Shown piece by piece: positions 17,155 to 24,611 of a stretch of 64,000 nucleotides of DNA (positions are counted from its first letter, which is position 1; each line of letters starts with the position of its first letter). Origin of the DNA: CAXQUZ01 sp942491145 (GTDB lineage: Bacteria; Myxococcota_A; UBA796; UBA2385); assembly GCA_942491145.1 (NCBI GenBank), contig CALOBC010000028.1, forward strand, positions 4,003 through 68,002, read 5' to 3'. The position numbers were made by a program, and so were the translations under genes. The notes below the pieces were generated by a model. That model had not been told where the DNA came from. It saw nothing but the letters and a program-made list of their open reading frames with translations, and did not search any database.

Positions 17155-17991
17155 TCAAGGCCACTGGCGCGTGGTCTGCACAACAGCGATCTCTTCGACC
17201 GGTCCGGTCTGGACCAGCTCAAGGTCGGCGCCCACCCGCACCCGAAGGCTGCCGCCGGGCATCCGCAGCTCAAGGTCCTCGTCTGGGTCACAGCGGTGGG
17301 TGTCGACAGCGACCGCTGCGACGGCACAAGCGGAAGACCCGCTGGCCTGCGTCTCGCCCGCGCCCCGCTCCCAGATGCGCAGCTCGATGCAGCGCCGACT
17401 GAGCACCCGGGCAAACTGCACATTGGTGCGGTTGGGGAACCGTGCGTCCACTTCCAGCTCCCGGCCCCACGCCCGCCAGGGCAGGTCATCGATGCAGCCG
17501 GAGGGGCCGATCAAGTGGCCAACAAAGCAGACACAGTGGGGGTTCCCGATGCCCACGGCGGTGATGCGCAGGCGCTGGGCCCCCACGACCGTCTCGGCCT
17601 CGCGCAGCGGCTCGCGGACGGGGACTTGGTCCGGGACAAAGGTTGCCTGACCCATCTCTACGGTGACCATCGCCGTGTCGGGATCGATCGTGCAGCGCAC
17701 CCGCCCCGATGCAACCTCCACCGTGAAGGCCATGGGCGCGTAGCAGTGGTCCACGAGGTAGCGCGCGAAGATGCGCAGGCCGTTGCCGCTCTTCTCGGCT
17801 TGGCTGCCATCCGGGTTCCAGATGCGCAGCCCATAGTCGGCCACATCGCTGGGAACATGCTCCAGTACGCCATCTCCACCGACACCCCGGTGGCGGTCAC
17901 ACAAGGCGCGCACGACGGGTGCGGTCAGCACCTGATCGGTGGCGAGCACGAGGTAGTCATTGCCGAGACCGTGGCTGCGGACCAGTCGCAT
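17155..17991 (-). CDS. DapF-like epimerase with both catalytic Cys replaced by Ser
   Basis: This is a 278-residue protein of the diaminopimelate epimerase family (usual length about 275). Family features are obvious: an N-terminal HGLGNDYLV, NPDGSQAEKSGNGLR, GIGNPHCV and WERGAGETQASGSSACA. In true DapF the two catalytic bases are Cys in the C-G-N-G motif and Cys in the A-C-G-T-G motif. Here those positions read S-G-N-G and A-S-G-S, so both are Ser. It may be a non-epimerase paralogue, a different racemase or isomerase, or an inactive homologue. It is divergent from NAD kinase and downstream of nothing obviously in lysine synthesis. I withhold the dapF symbol. Confidence 0.8.
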   Translation of the reverse strand: MRLVRSHGLGNDYLVLATDQVLTAPVVRALCDRHRGVGGDGVLEHVPSDVADYGLRIWNPDGSQAEKSGNGLRIFARYLVDHCYAPMAFTVEVASGRVRCTIDPDTAMVTVEMGQATFVPDQVPVREPLREAETVVGAQRLRITAVGIGNPHCVCFVGHLIGPSGCIDDLPWRAWGRELEVDARFPNRTNVQFARVLSRRCIELRIWERGAGETQASGSSACAVAAVAVDTHRCDPDEDLELRMPGGSLRVRVGADLELVQTGPVEEIAVVQTTRQWP

Positions 17992-18170
17992 CGAACCCTC
18001 CTGGGGCGGGGGGCACTATCCCGGCTGGGGACCAGCCCCGCCCGTGGAGATCCCCGGCGCGGTCCCCTTGGGAACCCGGCGACGCTAAGGTGCCGGTGCG
18101 TCGGGACCCTGCTCCTGCGCGCCGGCGGCGCTGCCCTGCGGTCCACCGGTCTGTGGACCGCCAGGAGCCC

Positions 18171-18935
18171 ATGATGCTGCGCGTCGATCCCCGCAATCCA
18201 CGCGCACAGGAGCTCGCCCGGCGCTTGTCCCCCCATGTGGACCTGGCCGACCTGCCCGGCGCCCCGTGTGTCGTTGTGGGCGGCGATGGGTTCATGCTGT
18301 CGACCATTCGCGCCCTGGGCACCGACCCGGTCTACCTGGGCCTCAATGCCGGCCACTTGGGCTTTCTGCTCAATGACATCGGCCAGTCTGAGGCCACGAT
18401 GCGGGCGGCCGCAGCACGCATGCGAGAGGGGCGCTTTCGGGCTTGGAACTTTCCCCGGCTGTTGATGACCGCCACCAACGTCGACGGCGAGACGGTCAGC
18501 AGCGCGGCCGTCAACGACCTCTACTTGGAGCGGGCCACGGGCCAGACCGCACACCTCCACATGCGGGTGGACGGCGAGGATGTCGTCGACCGCTTGATCT
18601 GCGACGGGTTGCTGGTGGCCACTGCCCTGGGCAGCACCGCCTACAGCTACTCCGCCGGGGGGGTGCCGTGTCACCCTCTGGTTCGTGCGGTCCATGTCAC
18701 CCCCATCGCGCCCCACGCACCGCGGCTGTCCCCCCTGATCGTGCCCATCGGCACCATCATCGAGCTGGAGGCGCTGGCATGGGAGCGACGCCCCGTCCGG
18801 GCGGTCGGTGATGGCGTGGACCTGGGGCCCATCCGCAACATGCGCGTGGGACCCGATCCCGACGAGGTCCAGCTCGCGTTTCTCGACGGCCACCAGTTCA
18901 CGCGCACCCTGGTCGACAAGGTGCTGCGGGGCTGA
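18171..18935 (+). CDS. nadK: NAD kinase
   Basis: This is a 254-residue ATP-NAD kinase that makes NADP from NAD in the cytoplasm. Diagnostic motifs are VVVGGDGFML (the GGDG active-site loop at about residues 37-40), NAGHLGFL, AVNDLYLER (the conserved NE/ND motif) and DGLLVATALGSTAYSYSAGG (substrate binding). A TPIAPHAPRLSPLIVP segment follows. It is slightly shorter than typical enzymes (about 290 residues) because the first beta-alpha unit before GGDG is abbreviated. The ATG is preceded by AGGAG 4 bases upstream. It diverges from the DapF-like gene and converges with an exporter gene. Confidence 0.92.
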   Translation: MMLRVDPRNPRAQELARRLSPHVDLADLPGAPCVVVGGDGFMLSTIRALGTDPVYLGLNAGHLGFLLNDIGQSEATMRAAAARMREGRFRAWNFPRLLMTATNVDGETVSSAAVNDLYLERATGQTAHLHMRVDGEDVVDRLICDGLLVATALGSTAYSYSAGGVPCHPLVRAVHVTPIAPHAPRLSPLIVPIGTIIELEALAWERRPVRAVGDGVDLGPIRNMRVGPDPDEVQLAFLDGHQFTRTLVDKVLRG

Positions 18936-18938
18936 CGC

Positions 18939-21287
18939 TCAGGCGCCGGGGTCCGCAGGCGCCTTCCGCCAGATGGTCATCCACCCGAGCGGAATCACCA
19001 AGAAGCCCGCGAGGGTGACCAAGCTCAGACCCAGCACAATGAGGTGGCCGAGGGACTGCACCCCCTGGTGCGTGGCGATGCTGAGCGATGCGAAGGACAG
19101 CACCGTGGTGGCCGCCGACAAGCCGGACGCCCAGCCGGTGGTCTTCAGCGCCACCGCGACCCCGCCGGGCCCTTCCTCGCGCATGCGGTGCAATAGGTGG
19201 ATGATGACGTCCACCCCGATGCCCATCAGAATGGGGATGCCCACGAAATTCACGACACTGAGGCGCACGTCCAGCGTGGCCATGCCGGCGGCCGCCCAAG
19301 CCATGCCCGCCGCGAGCGCCAGGACGGCCCCCAGCGCCCGGGGGAGGCTGCGCAGGTCGATCCAGCTCATCACCAGCACCAGCAGGAACGCCACGCCGGC
19401 CACCCGGGGCACGTCGCCCTGGACGAGGGTGTAGAGGACGGCCAGCGCCAGATACTCACCGGCCGCTTGTTGACCGGGGAACAGCGCCTCGATCTCGGTC
19501 TTCAGCGCCAGGTTGTTTCGCAGGTCCCACTGGTTGCCCTGGGGGAGCACCATCAGCCGGAAGCGGTCCTGGCCCGCGCCGATCAAGTGCCGCAGCGGCC
19601 GGGGCAGGTCGGCGGGCGTGATGGGGCTGAGCTGGGCCTTGGCGATGCGGCCGAGGTTGGCTTGCACTTGGGGGGGCAGAAAGCCGATGTTGGGGTGGCG
19701 CGCCAGCGTGGCCACTTCTTGGAGCACAGTGAGGCGCGCATCTTGGTCGGCGGGCACCACGGAGCGGAACGACAACAAGCCCCGCACCAATTTCACGTCC
19801 CCGGCTTCGATGGCGGCGGCGGCGCTCGCGTGTGCGGCCGTGAGGCTGTCGAGGTCGTCGAAGCTGACGATGACCGGCGCGTAGCTGCTCACCGCCGCTT
19901 CGCGAATCTCGGGCGCCATCTCGTCGTAGCCGAGGCCGGTCTGGCGCAAGGCGGACAGGTCGTACTGGAACGACACCCCGGGCACCTGGGTCATCGCGAG
20001 CACAGCCAGGGCGATGACGGTCGCCAGCCCCACCGGGGCGAGGCGGTAGCGGGACCGGTCGACCGGACCACCGGCGCCGGACTGGGGCGCAGCCACACCG
20101 GGCGGGTTGCGCCAACGAATGAGCAAGGGCAACACCACCAGCACGGCCGCCAAGCAGAGCAACACACCGGCGGCAAGCAGGGTGCCCAGCTGGCGAAAGC
20201 CACCGAAGCCGGCGACCCACAGCGCACAGAAGCCGCCCGCTGACGTGACGGCGGCCGTGAAGCACGGGGGGCCGGCGAGGTCCCAGGCGCGCACGATGGC
20301 GGCCTCGACGGTCTCGCTGAGGGCACGCTCTTCTCGAAACCGCGAGTAGAGGTGGATCGAGAAGTCCACGCCCAAGCCAATCAGGATGGCCGGGTAGAAG
20401 GACGTGAACGTGTTGAGCGACCCGACCGTGAGGGAGGCCACGCCGGTCGTCCAGACGTTGGCGAGCACCAGCGGCAGGAAGATGAGCAGGGTGGCCCGCA
20501 GGTCCCGGAACGCCAGCGCGATGAGCACCACGACCATCACGGCACTGAAGCCGGCGGTGGAGCCCAGATCGTGCTGGATGGTCTTCACATCTTCAACGGA
20601 GTGGCGGTAAGCGCCGCCCACCCAAGTGACCTTCACCCCGTCATCGGGCGTGTCCAGCTCCTCCAGCAGCGCATCGAGGCGGGCCATGAAGGGCTGGGCG
20701 AAGCGGGCATCGTAGGCCGAGCCCGTGGGCCGGATGACCAGCCGCGCCTTGCCGTCCCCAGAAGACAACGCGGGCAGCTCACTTTGGGCGTTGTTCAAGC
20801 GCGCGGTGAGCGGGCCTAGGTCGAGCAGCCGGGAGGCCACAAAGGGGTTGCCCGCCGCGGGGCCCAGGGCGACGGCCCCCTTGAGGCGGTCCCGAATGGC
20901 CACCGACTCCACTGTGGTGAGCTGGAGCAGGCCCAGCTGAAAGCCAAGGTCATCCGGAATCGAGTACACGGCGTAGTCGACCCCATCCAGCGCACCGGCC
21001 CGCGACTCGAGCACACGCATCCAGGCGTCCAAGGTCGCCGGGTCGTCCCCCTGCACCGTGAGCGTGACCAGGTTGGTGCCGCCCTCTTCCGCGTTGAGCT
21101 CGGCGATGGCTTGGGATGTGGGGTGGTCTTTGGGCAGCAGCTCCAGCATGTTCGGGTTGACCGTGAGCTGGGTCGCCAGGCCGACCGCCGCGAGGGTCAA
21201 CACCGCGAGCGCGAGCACCCACCGGCGAGACTGGGTGAGCACGGAGGTGGCGAGGCGCCCGAAGACCCCCAGCGGGGACTGACCCAT
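18939..21287 (-). CDS. MMPL/RND-superfamily exporter (HpnN-like)
   Basis: This is an integral membrane transporter of about 782 residues, built as two homologous halves. Each half has one N-terminal transmembrane helix, a large periplasmic domain and a five-helix bundle. Visible repeats are LIGLGVDFSIHLYSRFREE in the first half and LMGIGVDVIIHLLHRMREE in the second, the characteristic GxGxD motif of RND/MMPL and hopanoid-transporting HpnN proteins. Start choice is uncertain: ATG at 21287 gives a typical cytosolic N-terminus, and TTG at 21326 is an alternative. Substrates of this class are lipids, hopanoids or hydrophobic compounds. A functional link to the B12-radical SAM pair 4 kb away is possible but unproven. 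Confidence 0.85.
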   Translation of the reverse strand: MGQSPLGVFGRLATSVLTQSRRWVLALAVLTLAAVGLATQLTVNPNMLELLPKDHPTSQAIAELNAEEGGTNLVTLTVQGDDPATLDAWMRVLESRAGALDGVDYAVYSIPDDLGFQLGLLQLTTVESVAIRDRLKGAVALGPAAGNPFVASRLLDLGPLTARLNNAQSELPALSSGDGKARLVIRPTGSAYDARFAQPFMARLDALLEELDTPDDGVKVTWVGGAYRHSVEDVKTIQHDLGSTAGFSAVMVVVLIALAFRDLRATLLIFLPLVLANVWTTGVASLTVGSLNTFTSFYPAILIGLGVDFSIHLYSRFREERALSETVEAAIVRAWDLAGPPCFTAAVTSAGGFCALWVAGFGGFRQLGTLLAAGVLLCLAAVLVVLPLLIRWRNPPGVAAPQSGAGGPVDRSRYRLAPVGLATVIALAVLAMTQVPGVSFQYDLSALRQTGLGYDEMAPEIREAAVSSYAPVIVSFDDLDSLTAAHASAAAAIEAGDVKLVRGLLSFRSVVPADQDARLTVLQEVATLARHPNIGFLPPQVQANLGRIAKAQLSPITPADLPRPLRHLIGAGQDRFRLMVLPQGNQWDLRNNLALKTEIEALFPGQQAAGEYLALAVLYTLVQGDVPRVAGVAFLLVLVMSWIDLRSLPRALGAVLALAAGMAWAAAGMATLDVRLSVVNFVGIPILMGIGVDVIIHLLHRMREEGPGGVAVALKTTGWASGLSAATTVLSFASLSIATHQGVQSLGHLIVLGLSLVTLAGFLVIPLGWMTIWRKAPADPGA

Positions 21288-21672
21288 TTGGGGCAGGGCG
21301 GTGGGCGGCTTGGGCGTGTCAGACAAGGGGTGTCCATCCGGTCGGCGGGGTGCGGCCCACGGGGGCCGGCAGCACTTGGAGTGCGGGAGTCCGTGCACGC
21401 GCGGGACGAAGACCACGCCGTGGAGGACAATGCAGCGCAGCGGAACCCTGGATGGCCACCAAAGAGGGCGGTCGCCAGCGTCTTCGCGGCTGCGCGGTGG
21501 CGAAAGCCCATGCAAGGGCCACACACCGCAACGGCAGGTACACCATGAGACCAAGGCACTCGCCCACGCTCTGGCACCCTCCTGCGCCCGCGCACTTAGC
21601 ACGCTGTGGCCGCCAGCGAGGTCCGGCAGGGGCCCGACAACCGACCGGATGCAATCCGGGACCGATGACTGG

Positions 21673-21735
21673 GTCACGAGTGACACAGCGACACGATCTT
21701 GTGGTCAACCCAGCCACCCGTGTCAGCAAAGACAC
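21673..21735. promoter_or_regulatory. Two inverted repeats, possible sigma-54 activator sites
   Basis: Two short dyads lie upstream of the sigma-54 promoter. GTCAC-GA-GTGAC spans 21673-21684, and GTGTC-AGCAAA-GACAC, a perfect 5+5 dyad with a 6-base spacer, spans 21720-21735. They sit about 70 to 130 bases before the -24 element, the normal distance range for enhancer-binding-protein sites. They share TGTC/GACA half-sites. Binding is inferred only. Confidence 0.4.
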
Positions 21736-21801
21736 AGTTCAATTTGCCTTGCCCGAGCCATCAACAGCCGGTTCTCAGAAACTGAAGGCCAAAACAAAAA
21801 G

Positions 21802-21817
21802 TGGCACGGTACTTGCT
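21802..21817 (+). promoter_or_regulatory. Sigma-54 (-24/-12) promoter of the FliA-like sigma gene
   Basis: The sequence TGGCAC, five bases, then TTGCT matches the sigma-54 consensus TGGCAC-N5-TTGCW exactly, with GG and GC separated by the required 10 bases. Transcription would start near 21828. The ATG at 21849, with GGAGAAG at 21837-21843, would then follow a leader of about 20 bases. An in-frame GTG at 21801 would lie inside the promoter and is therefore rejected as a start. Confidence 0.75.
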
Positions 21818-21848
21818 CATGTCCATGGTGTCTCACGGAGAAGATGCC

Positions 21849-22646
21849 ATGCCTGCCAAGCTCGCCACACTGAACTCGACCCTCTCAAACACCATCCGCC
21901 CACTGAGCCGCCGCGGCCGCTTTGGGGACGGCTCGGAACAGCCAGACGTGACCGACCGTCAGGCGATGATTGAGTTCTACTACCCCCTGGTCCAGACCAT
22001 CGCCAAGCGCCTTGCCCGCAAGCTGCCCGCCCACGTTGAGGTTGAGGAGCTCGTGCATGAAGGTGTGCTCGGCCTGATCGATGCCATCGACCGGTACGAT
22101 GCCAGTCGCAAGGTACCCTTCAAGTCCTACGCCGAGATTCGCATCCACGGCGCCATGGTCGATGCACTGCGGTCCGATGACATCGTGCCCCGCTCGGTCC
22201 GCCGGAAGAACAGCGAGCTCGAGAACGCCCGCAGCTACCTGTCCTTCAAGAACCAGCGCGCCCCGTCCCGCGACGAGATGATGGCCTACCTGCGCCTGGA
22301 TGAAGACTCCTACGACTCCTTGGTCAAGGACTCCCACATCCGCCGCTCGGTCTCGCTCGATGTGTCGACCACCGACGACGGCCAGACCCCCCTGGTGGAG
22401 AGCATTGCGTCCGACATGGACGACGCCGAGCACATCATCGGCGACCGCGAGCTTCGCCGCGAGCTCATCACCGCCGTGTCCTGCCTGCCCGAGAAGGAGC
22501 GCGTCGCCGTGTCCTTGTCGTTCATGAACGACATGACCCTTCGCGAGATTGGCGCCACGCTCGGTGTCACAGAGTCGCGGGCTTGCCAGCTTCGCGGCGC
22601 CGGCGTCAAGCGCCTCACCTACCGCCTGCGTGGATCCGTTCGCTGA
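21849..22646 (+). CDS. RNA polymerase sigma factor, FliA/WhiG (sigma-28) type
   Basis: This is a 265-residue sigma-70-family factor of group 3. Region 2 is complete: YYPLVQTIAKRLARKLP, EELVHEGVLGLIDAIDRYD, then FKSYAEIRIHGAMVDALR and IVPRSVRRK, which closely fits FliA/WhiG. Region 3 follows. Region 4 (LPEKERVAVSLSFMNDMTLREIGATLG, then ESRACQL) holds the -35-binding helix-turn-helix. The start at 21849 is supported by GGAGAAG 5 bases upstream and by a consensus sigma-54 promoter just before it. The gene is therefore probably switched on by an enhancer-binding protein, forming a sigma-54 to sigma-28 cascade. No flagellar gene is in the window, so its regulon may be motility, development or envelope. 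Confidence 0.9.
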   Translation: MPAKLATLNSTLSNTIRPLSRRGRFGDGSEQPDVTDRQAMIEFYYPLVQTIAKRLARKLPAHVEVEELVHEGVLGLIDAIDRYDASRKVPFKSYAEIRIHGAMVDALRSDDIVPRSVRRKNSELENARSYLSFKNQRAPSRDEMMAYLRLDEDSYDSLVKDSHIRRSVSLDVSTTDDGQTPLVESIASDMDDAEHIIGDRELRRELITAVSCLPEKERVAVSLSFMNDMTLREIGATLGVTESRACQLRGAGVKRLTYRLRGSVR

Positions 22647-22665
22647 GTCAGGGTGCGAACCAACC

Positions 22666-22687
22666 GGGCAGCGAGAGCGCGCTGCCC
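22666..22687 (+). terminator. GC-rich hairpin after the sigma factor gene
   Basis: A perfect 8-base stem (GGGCAGCG / CGCTGCCC) with a 6-base loop begins about 20 bases after the sigma factor stop. No T-run follows, so it may be a weak terminator or an mRNA-stabilising or attenuating hairpin before the small downstream gene. Confidence 0.35.
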
Positions 22688-22700
22688 CACGAGGCTCTCA

Positions 22701-22871
22701 GTGAAGAAAAACGAACAGGCTCGGGTCGACCAGATGCACAACAACGCGCTGGCCAACTCCCATCTCTTGGTGGCACAGCTTCGACTGGAGCTCCAGCGCG
22801 GACGAATGCGCAACCGGACGGCCACTGAGGCAGTCCCTCAGCTGTTGGTTCTCGACATCCTGTTGAGCTGA
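22701..22871 (+). CDS. Hypothetical small protein downstream of the sigma factor
   Basis: This is a 56-residue frame starting at GTG, with GAGG about 6 bases upstream. The product is mostly helical and basic (LLVAQLRLELQRGRMRNR) and ends LLVLDILLS. It is 54 bases after the sigma factor, in the same direction, so it could be co-transcribed. A small partner such as an anti-sigma factor is conceivable, but there is no recognisable FlgM signature. Its last bases run into a 16-base tandem repeat. The gene call is tentative. Confidence 0.38.
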   Translation: MKKNEQARVDQMHNNALANSHLLVAQLRLELQRGRMRNRTATEAVPQLLVLDILLS

Positions 22872-22904
22872 CACACCGACGAGCTGACACACCGACGAGC
22901 TGAC
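22865..22904 (+). repeat. 16-base tandem repeat, 2.5 copies
   Basis: The unit GAGCTGACACACCGAC occurs at 22865-22880 and 22881-22896, followed by a half copy to 22904. It overlaps the end of the small gene and lies in the gap before the convergent envelope protein gene. The rest of the 22,905-23,081 gap shows nothing recognisable. Confidence 0.7.
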
Positions 22905-23081
22905 CGAGCACAACACACGCAATGCAGAGGGTGGAGCACCCGGGCCAATGGCACGGTCTCTCCATGGCAGGCGGACCACGCCCCCCTCCACAGGGAACAC
23001 CCGGAAGTGCTCCCCACCCCTTGCTTGCCGCGCGGTGCGGGTGTGCCTGTCACACCAGCGCTGATGTCGACCCCGTCGGGC

Positions 23082-24587
23082 TCAGAGCTCGTCGGGGTCG
23101 CCGCTCATCATCGAAGACCCGGACTTGGGCTTGGCGCCGAACGCGCGGACCTGAACACCGATCATGACGCCGGCGTTCACACCCGTCAGTGAGCCCGGCC
23201 CGTCATTGCGGTCGAGCACGCCGCCGCCCTGGTCATAGACCGCAGAGCTCTTCCCGCCGATTGTGAGATCGATGGGAAGGTGCAAGAACACGTCCACATG
23301 CTCGCCAATGCGGGCCTCACCACCGGGGATGATGCCAAGGCGCCACTGGCTGAGCGCCTCGAACGTGGGCAGCTCGGGATCGATCTGGACATGCTGGTCG
23401 ACCGTGCGGCTGCGAATCCAAGTGGCCCGCAAGCCGATGACCGGGCGCGCCGGCCACGTCGGCATCGGCGCAAAGTGCACTTCGGGGCCCAGCCACAGCA
23501 GGCTCTGGGCGAAGGTCTGGGGGTCGGGCGGGTTCGAGAAGTTGTCTTCGGTGACCTTGTGGGTCTGGACCGAGTACGAACCGGTGGCGAAGCCGAGCCC
23601 AAAGCCCGCGTCGAGCTCGGGGATGATGCCGTAAGCAACGGACGCACCGGCTTCAATCGCGCTGGTCTGCACCATCTCGTGCCAGGCGTAGACCTCGATG
23701 GTCTCGAGGGTGGTCCCGTCGAGCCCCTTGGATGCTTGGTAGGTGCCGTCAAAGGGCCCCTTGCCGTAGCCAAGCCAGGGGCGAACGATGAGCTGGCCCT
23801 TGCGGCCGAGCTGCCGTTGGCGCCAGTCGGTGATGCGCAGCCCCGAGTTGTAGTACCGCATGTACTCTTGGGGGGTCATCCCGAGCTGTTCCCAGGGCTT
23901 CACACCATCGGACTGCATCGCTTCGGCGATGTCATCCTCGGACATGTCTTCCCGGTCGATGCGGCCGGTGGCCCGGCGGTCGACCGAATTCGACCCGCCG
24001 ATCTCTTCGTCCAGCTGTGCGAGCTGGCGATTGGCGACGTCTTTGTCGACGCCCGACCCCACGGGAGCGACCGCAGCGAGGCGAATGTCACCCCCGAGGC
24101 TGACATCCCCCCGGGCCACCGCCACGAGCAAGCGCGCCACCGTCTGACCGAAGAAGGGCAGCTCGCTGCGGCCCACTTCAGCTTGGAAGCTGAGCATGTC
24201 GACGGCGTTGGGCACATCAACGATGTGAACCTCAACCAGCGCGTCATCCCCGAGGGTCCACACCGCGCCCGACACCGCGAGGGAGACCCCGGCGGCACCG
24301 CCCAGCACAAATGCGCAGCCGACGGACTGTCCCGGGGGACAGGTCTCGGCGTAGTCCGCTGCCGGCAGGTTGCCGACGGCGGGGACCCGGTTGATGTCGA
24401 GGGCCTTCAGCTCGTTGAGCTTGAGCACCTCGGCTTGGACCGCCGCGCTCACATCGCGGGCCAGCGCGGCAGAGCCACGGTCCTGGGCCTGAAAGGGAGG
24501 CACCAGCACGGCGGTGTCGCCCGCGTGGGCAGCCGATGCCCAACCGAAGGTGAGCAGGGCAAAAGCAGATGCAAGGGACCGATTCAT
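23082..24587 (-). CDS. Secreted envelope protein, TolB-N-like start and beta-rich C-terminus
   Basis: This is a 501-residue protein of no firmly recognised family. A clear signal peptide (MNRSLASAFALLTFGWASAAHA) is followed by a segment starting DTAVLVPPF. That segment resembles the nucleotide- or TolB-N-like start seen in proteins that compute a status value. About residues 170-230 form a charged linker (Asp/Glu/Arg-rich). The C-terminal 280 residues alternate aromatic and hydrophobic residues in short strands (RPWLGYGKG, GASVAYGIIPELDAGFGLGF, ARIGEHVDVFLHLPIDL), consistent with an outer-membrane beta-barrel. It is transcribed alone, convergent with the sigma factor cluster. Function unknown. 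Confidence 0.7.
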   Translation of the reverse strand: MNRSLASAFALLTFGWASAAHAGDTAVLVPPFQAQDRGSAALARDVSAAVQAEVLKLNELKALDINRVPAVGNLPAADYAETCPPGQSVGCAFVLGGAAGVSLAVSGAVWTLGDDALVEVHIVDVPNAVDMLSFQAEVGRSELPFFGQTVARLLVAVARGDVSLGGDIRLAAVAPVGSGVDKDVANRQLAQLDEEIGGSNSVDRRATGRIDREDMSEDDIAEAMQSDGVKPWEQLGMTPQEYMRYYNSGLRITDWRQRQLGRKGQLIVRPWLGYGKGPFDGTYQASKGLDGTTLETIEVYAWHEMVQTSAIEAGASVAYGIIPELDAGFGLGFATGSYSVQTHKVTEDNFSNPPDPQTFAQSLLWLGPEVHFAPMPTWPARPVIGLRATWIRSRTVDQHVQIDPELPTFEALSQWRLGIIPGGEARIGEHVDVFLHLPIDLTIGGKSSAVYDQGGGVLDRNDGPGSLTGVNAGVMIGVQVRAFGAKPKSGSSMMSGDPDEL

Positions 24588-24611
24588 GGCGCGGAGCTTA
24601 GCACCGACGGG

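Noticed and set aside
14829..17402. 857-residue frame on the plus strand over the radical SAM genes
   Set aside because: It is antisense to two genes with clear motifs; at high GC the opposite strand stays open, and the translation has no family features.
17155..17991. Calling this gene simply dapF
   Set aside because: Both catalytic cysteines are serine, so the enzyme name is not supported.
21801..21848. GTG start of the sigma factor at 21801
   Set aside because: It lies within the sigma-54 promoter, and the ATG at 21849 has a proper ribosome-binding site.
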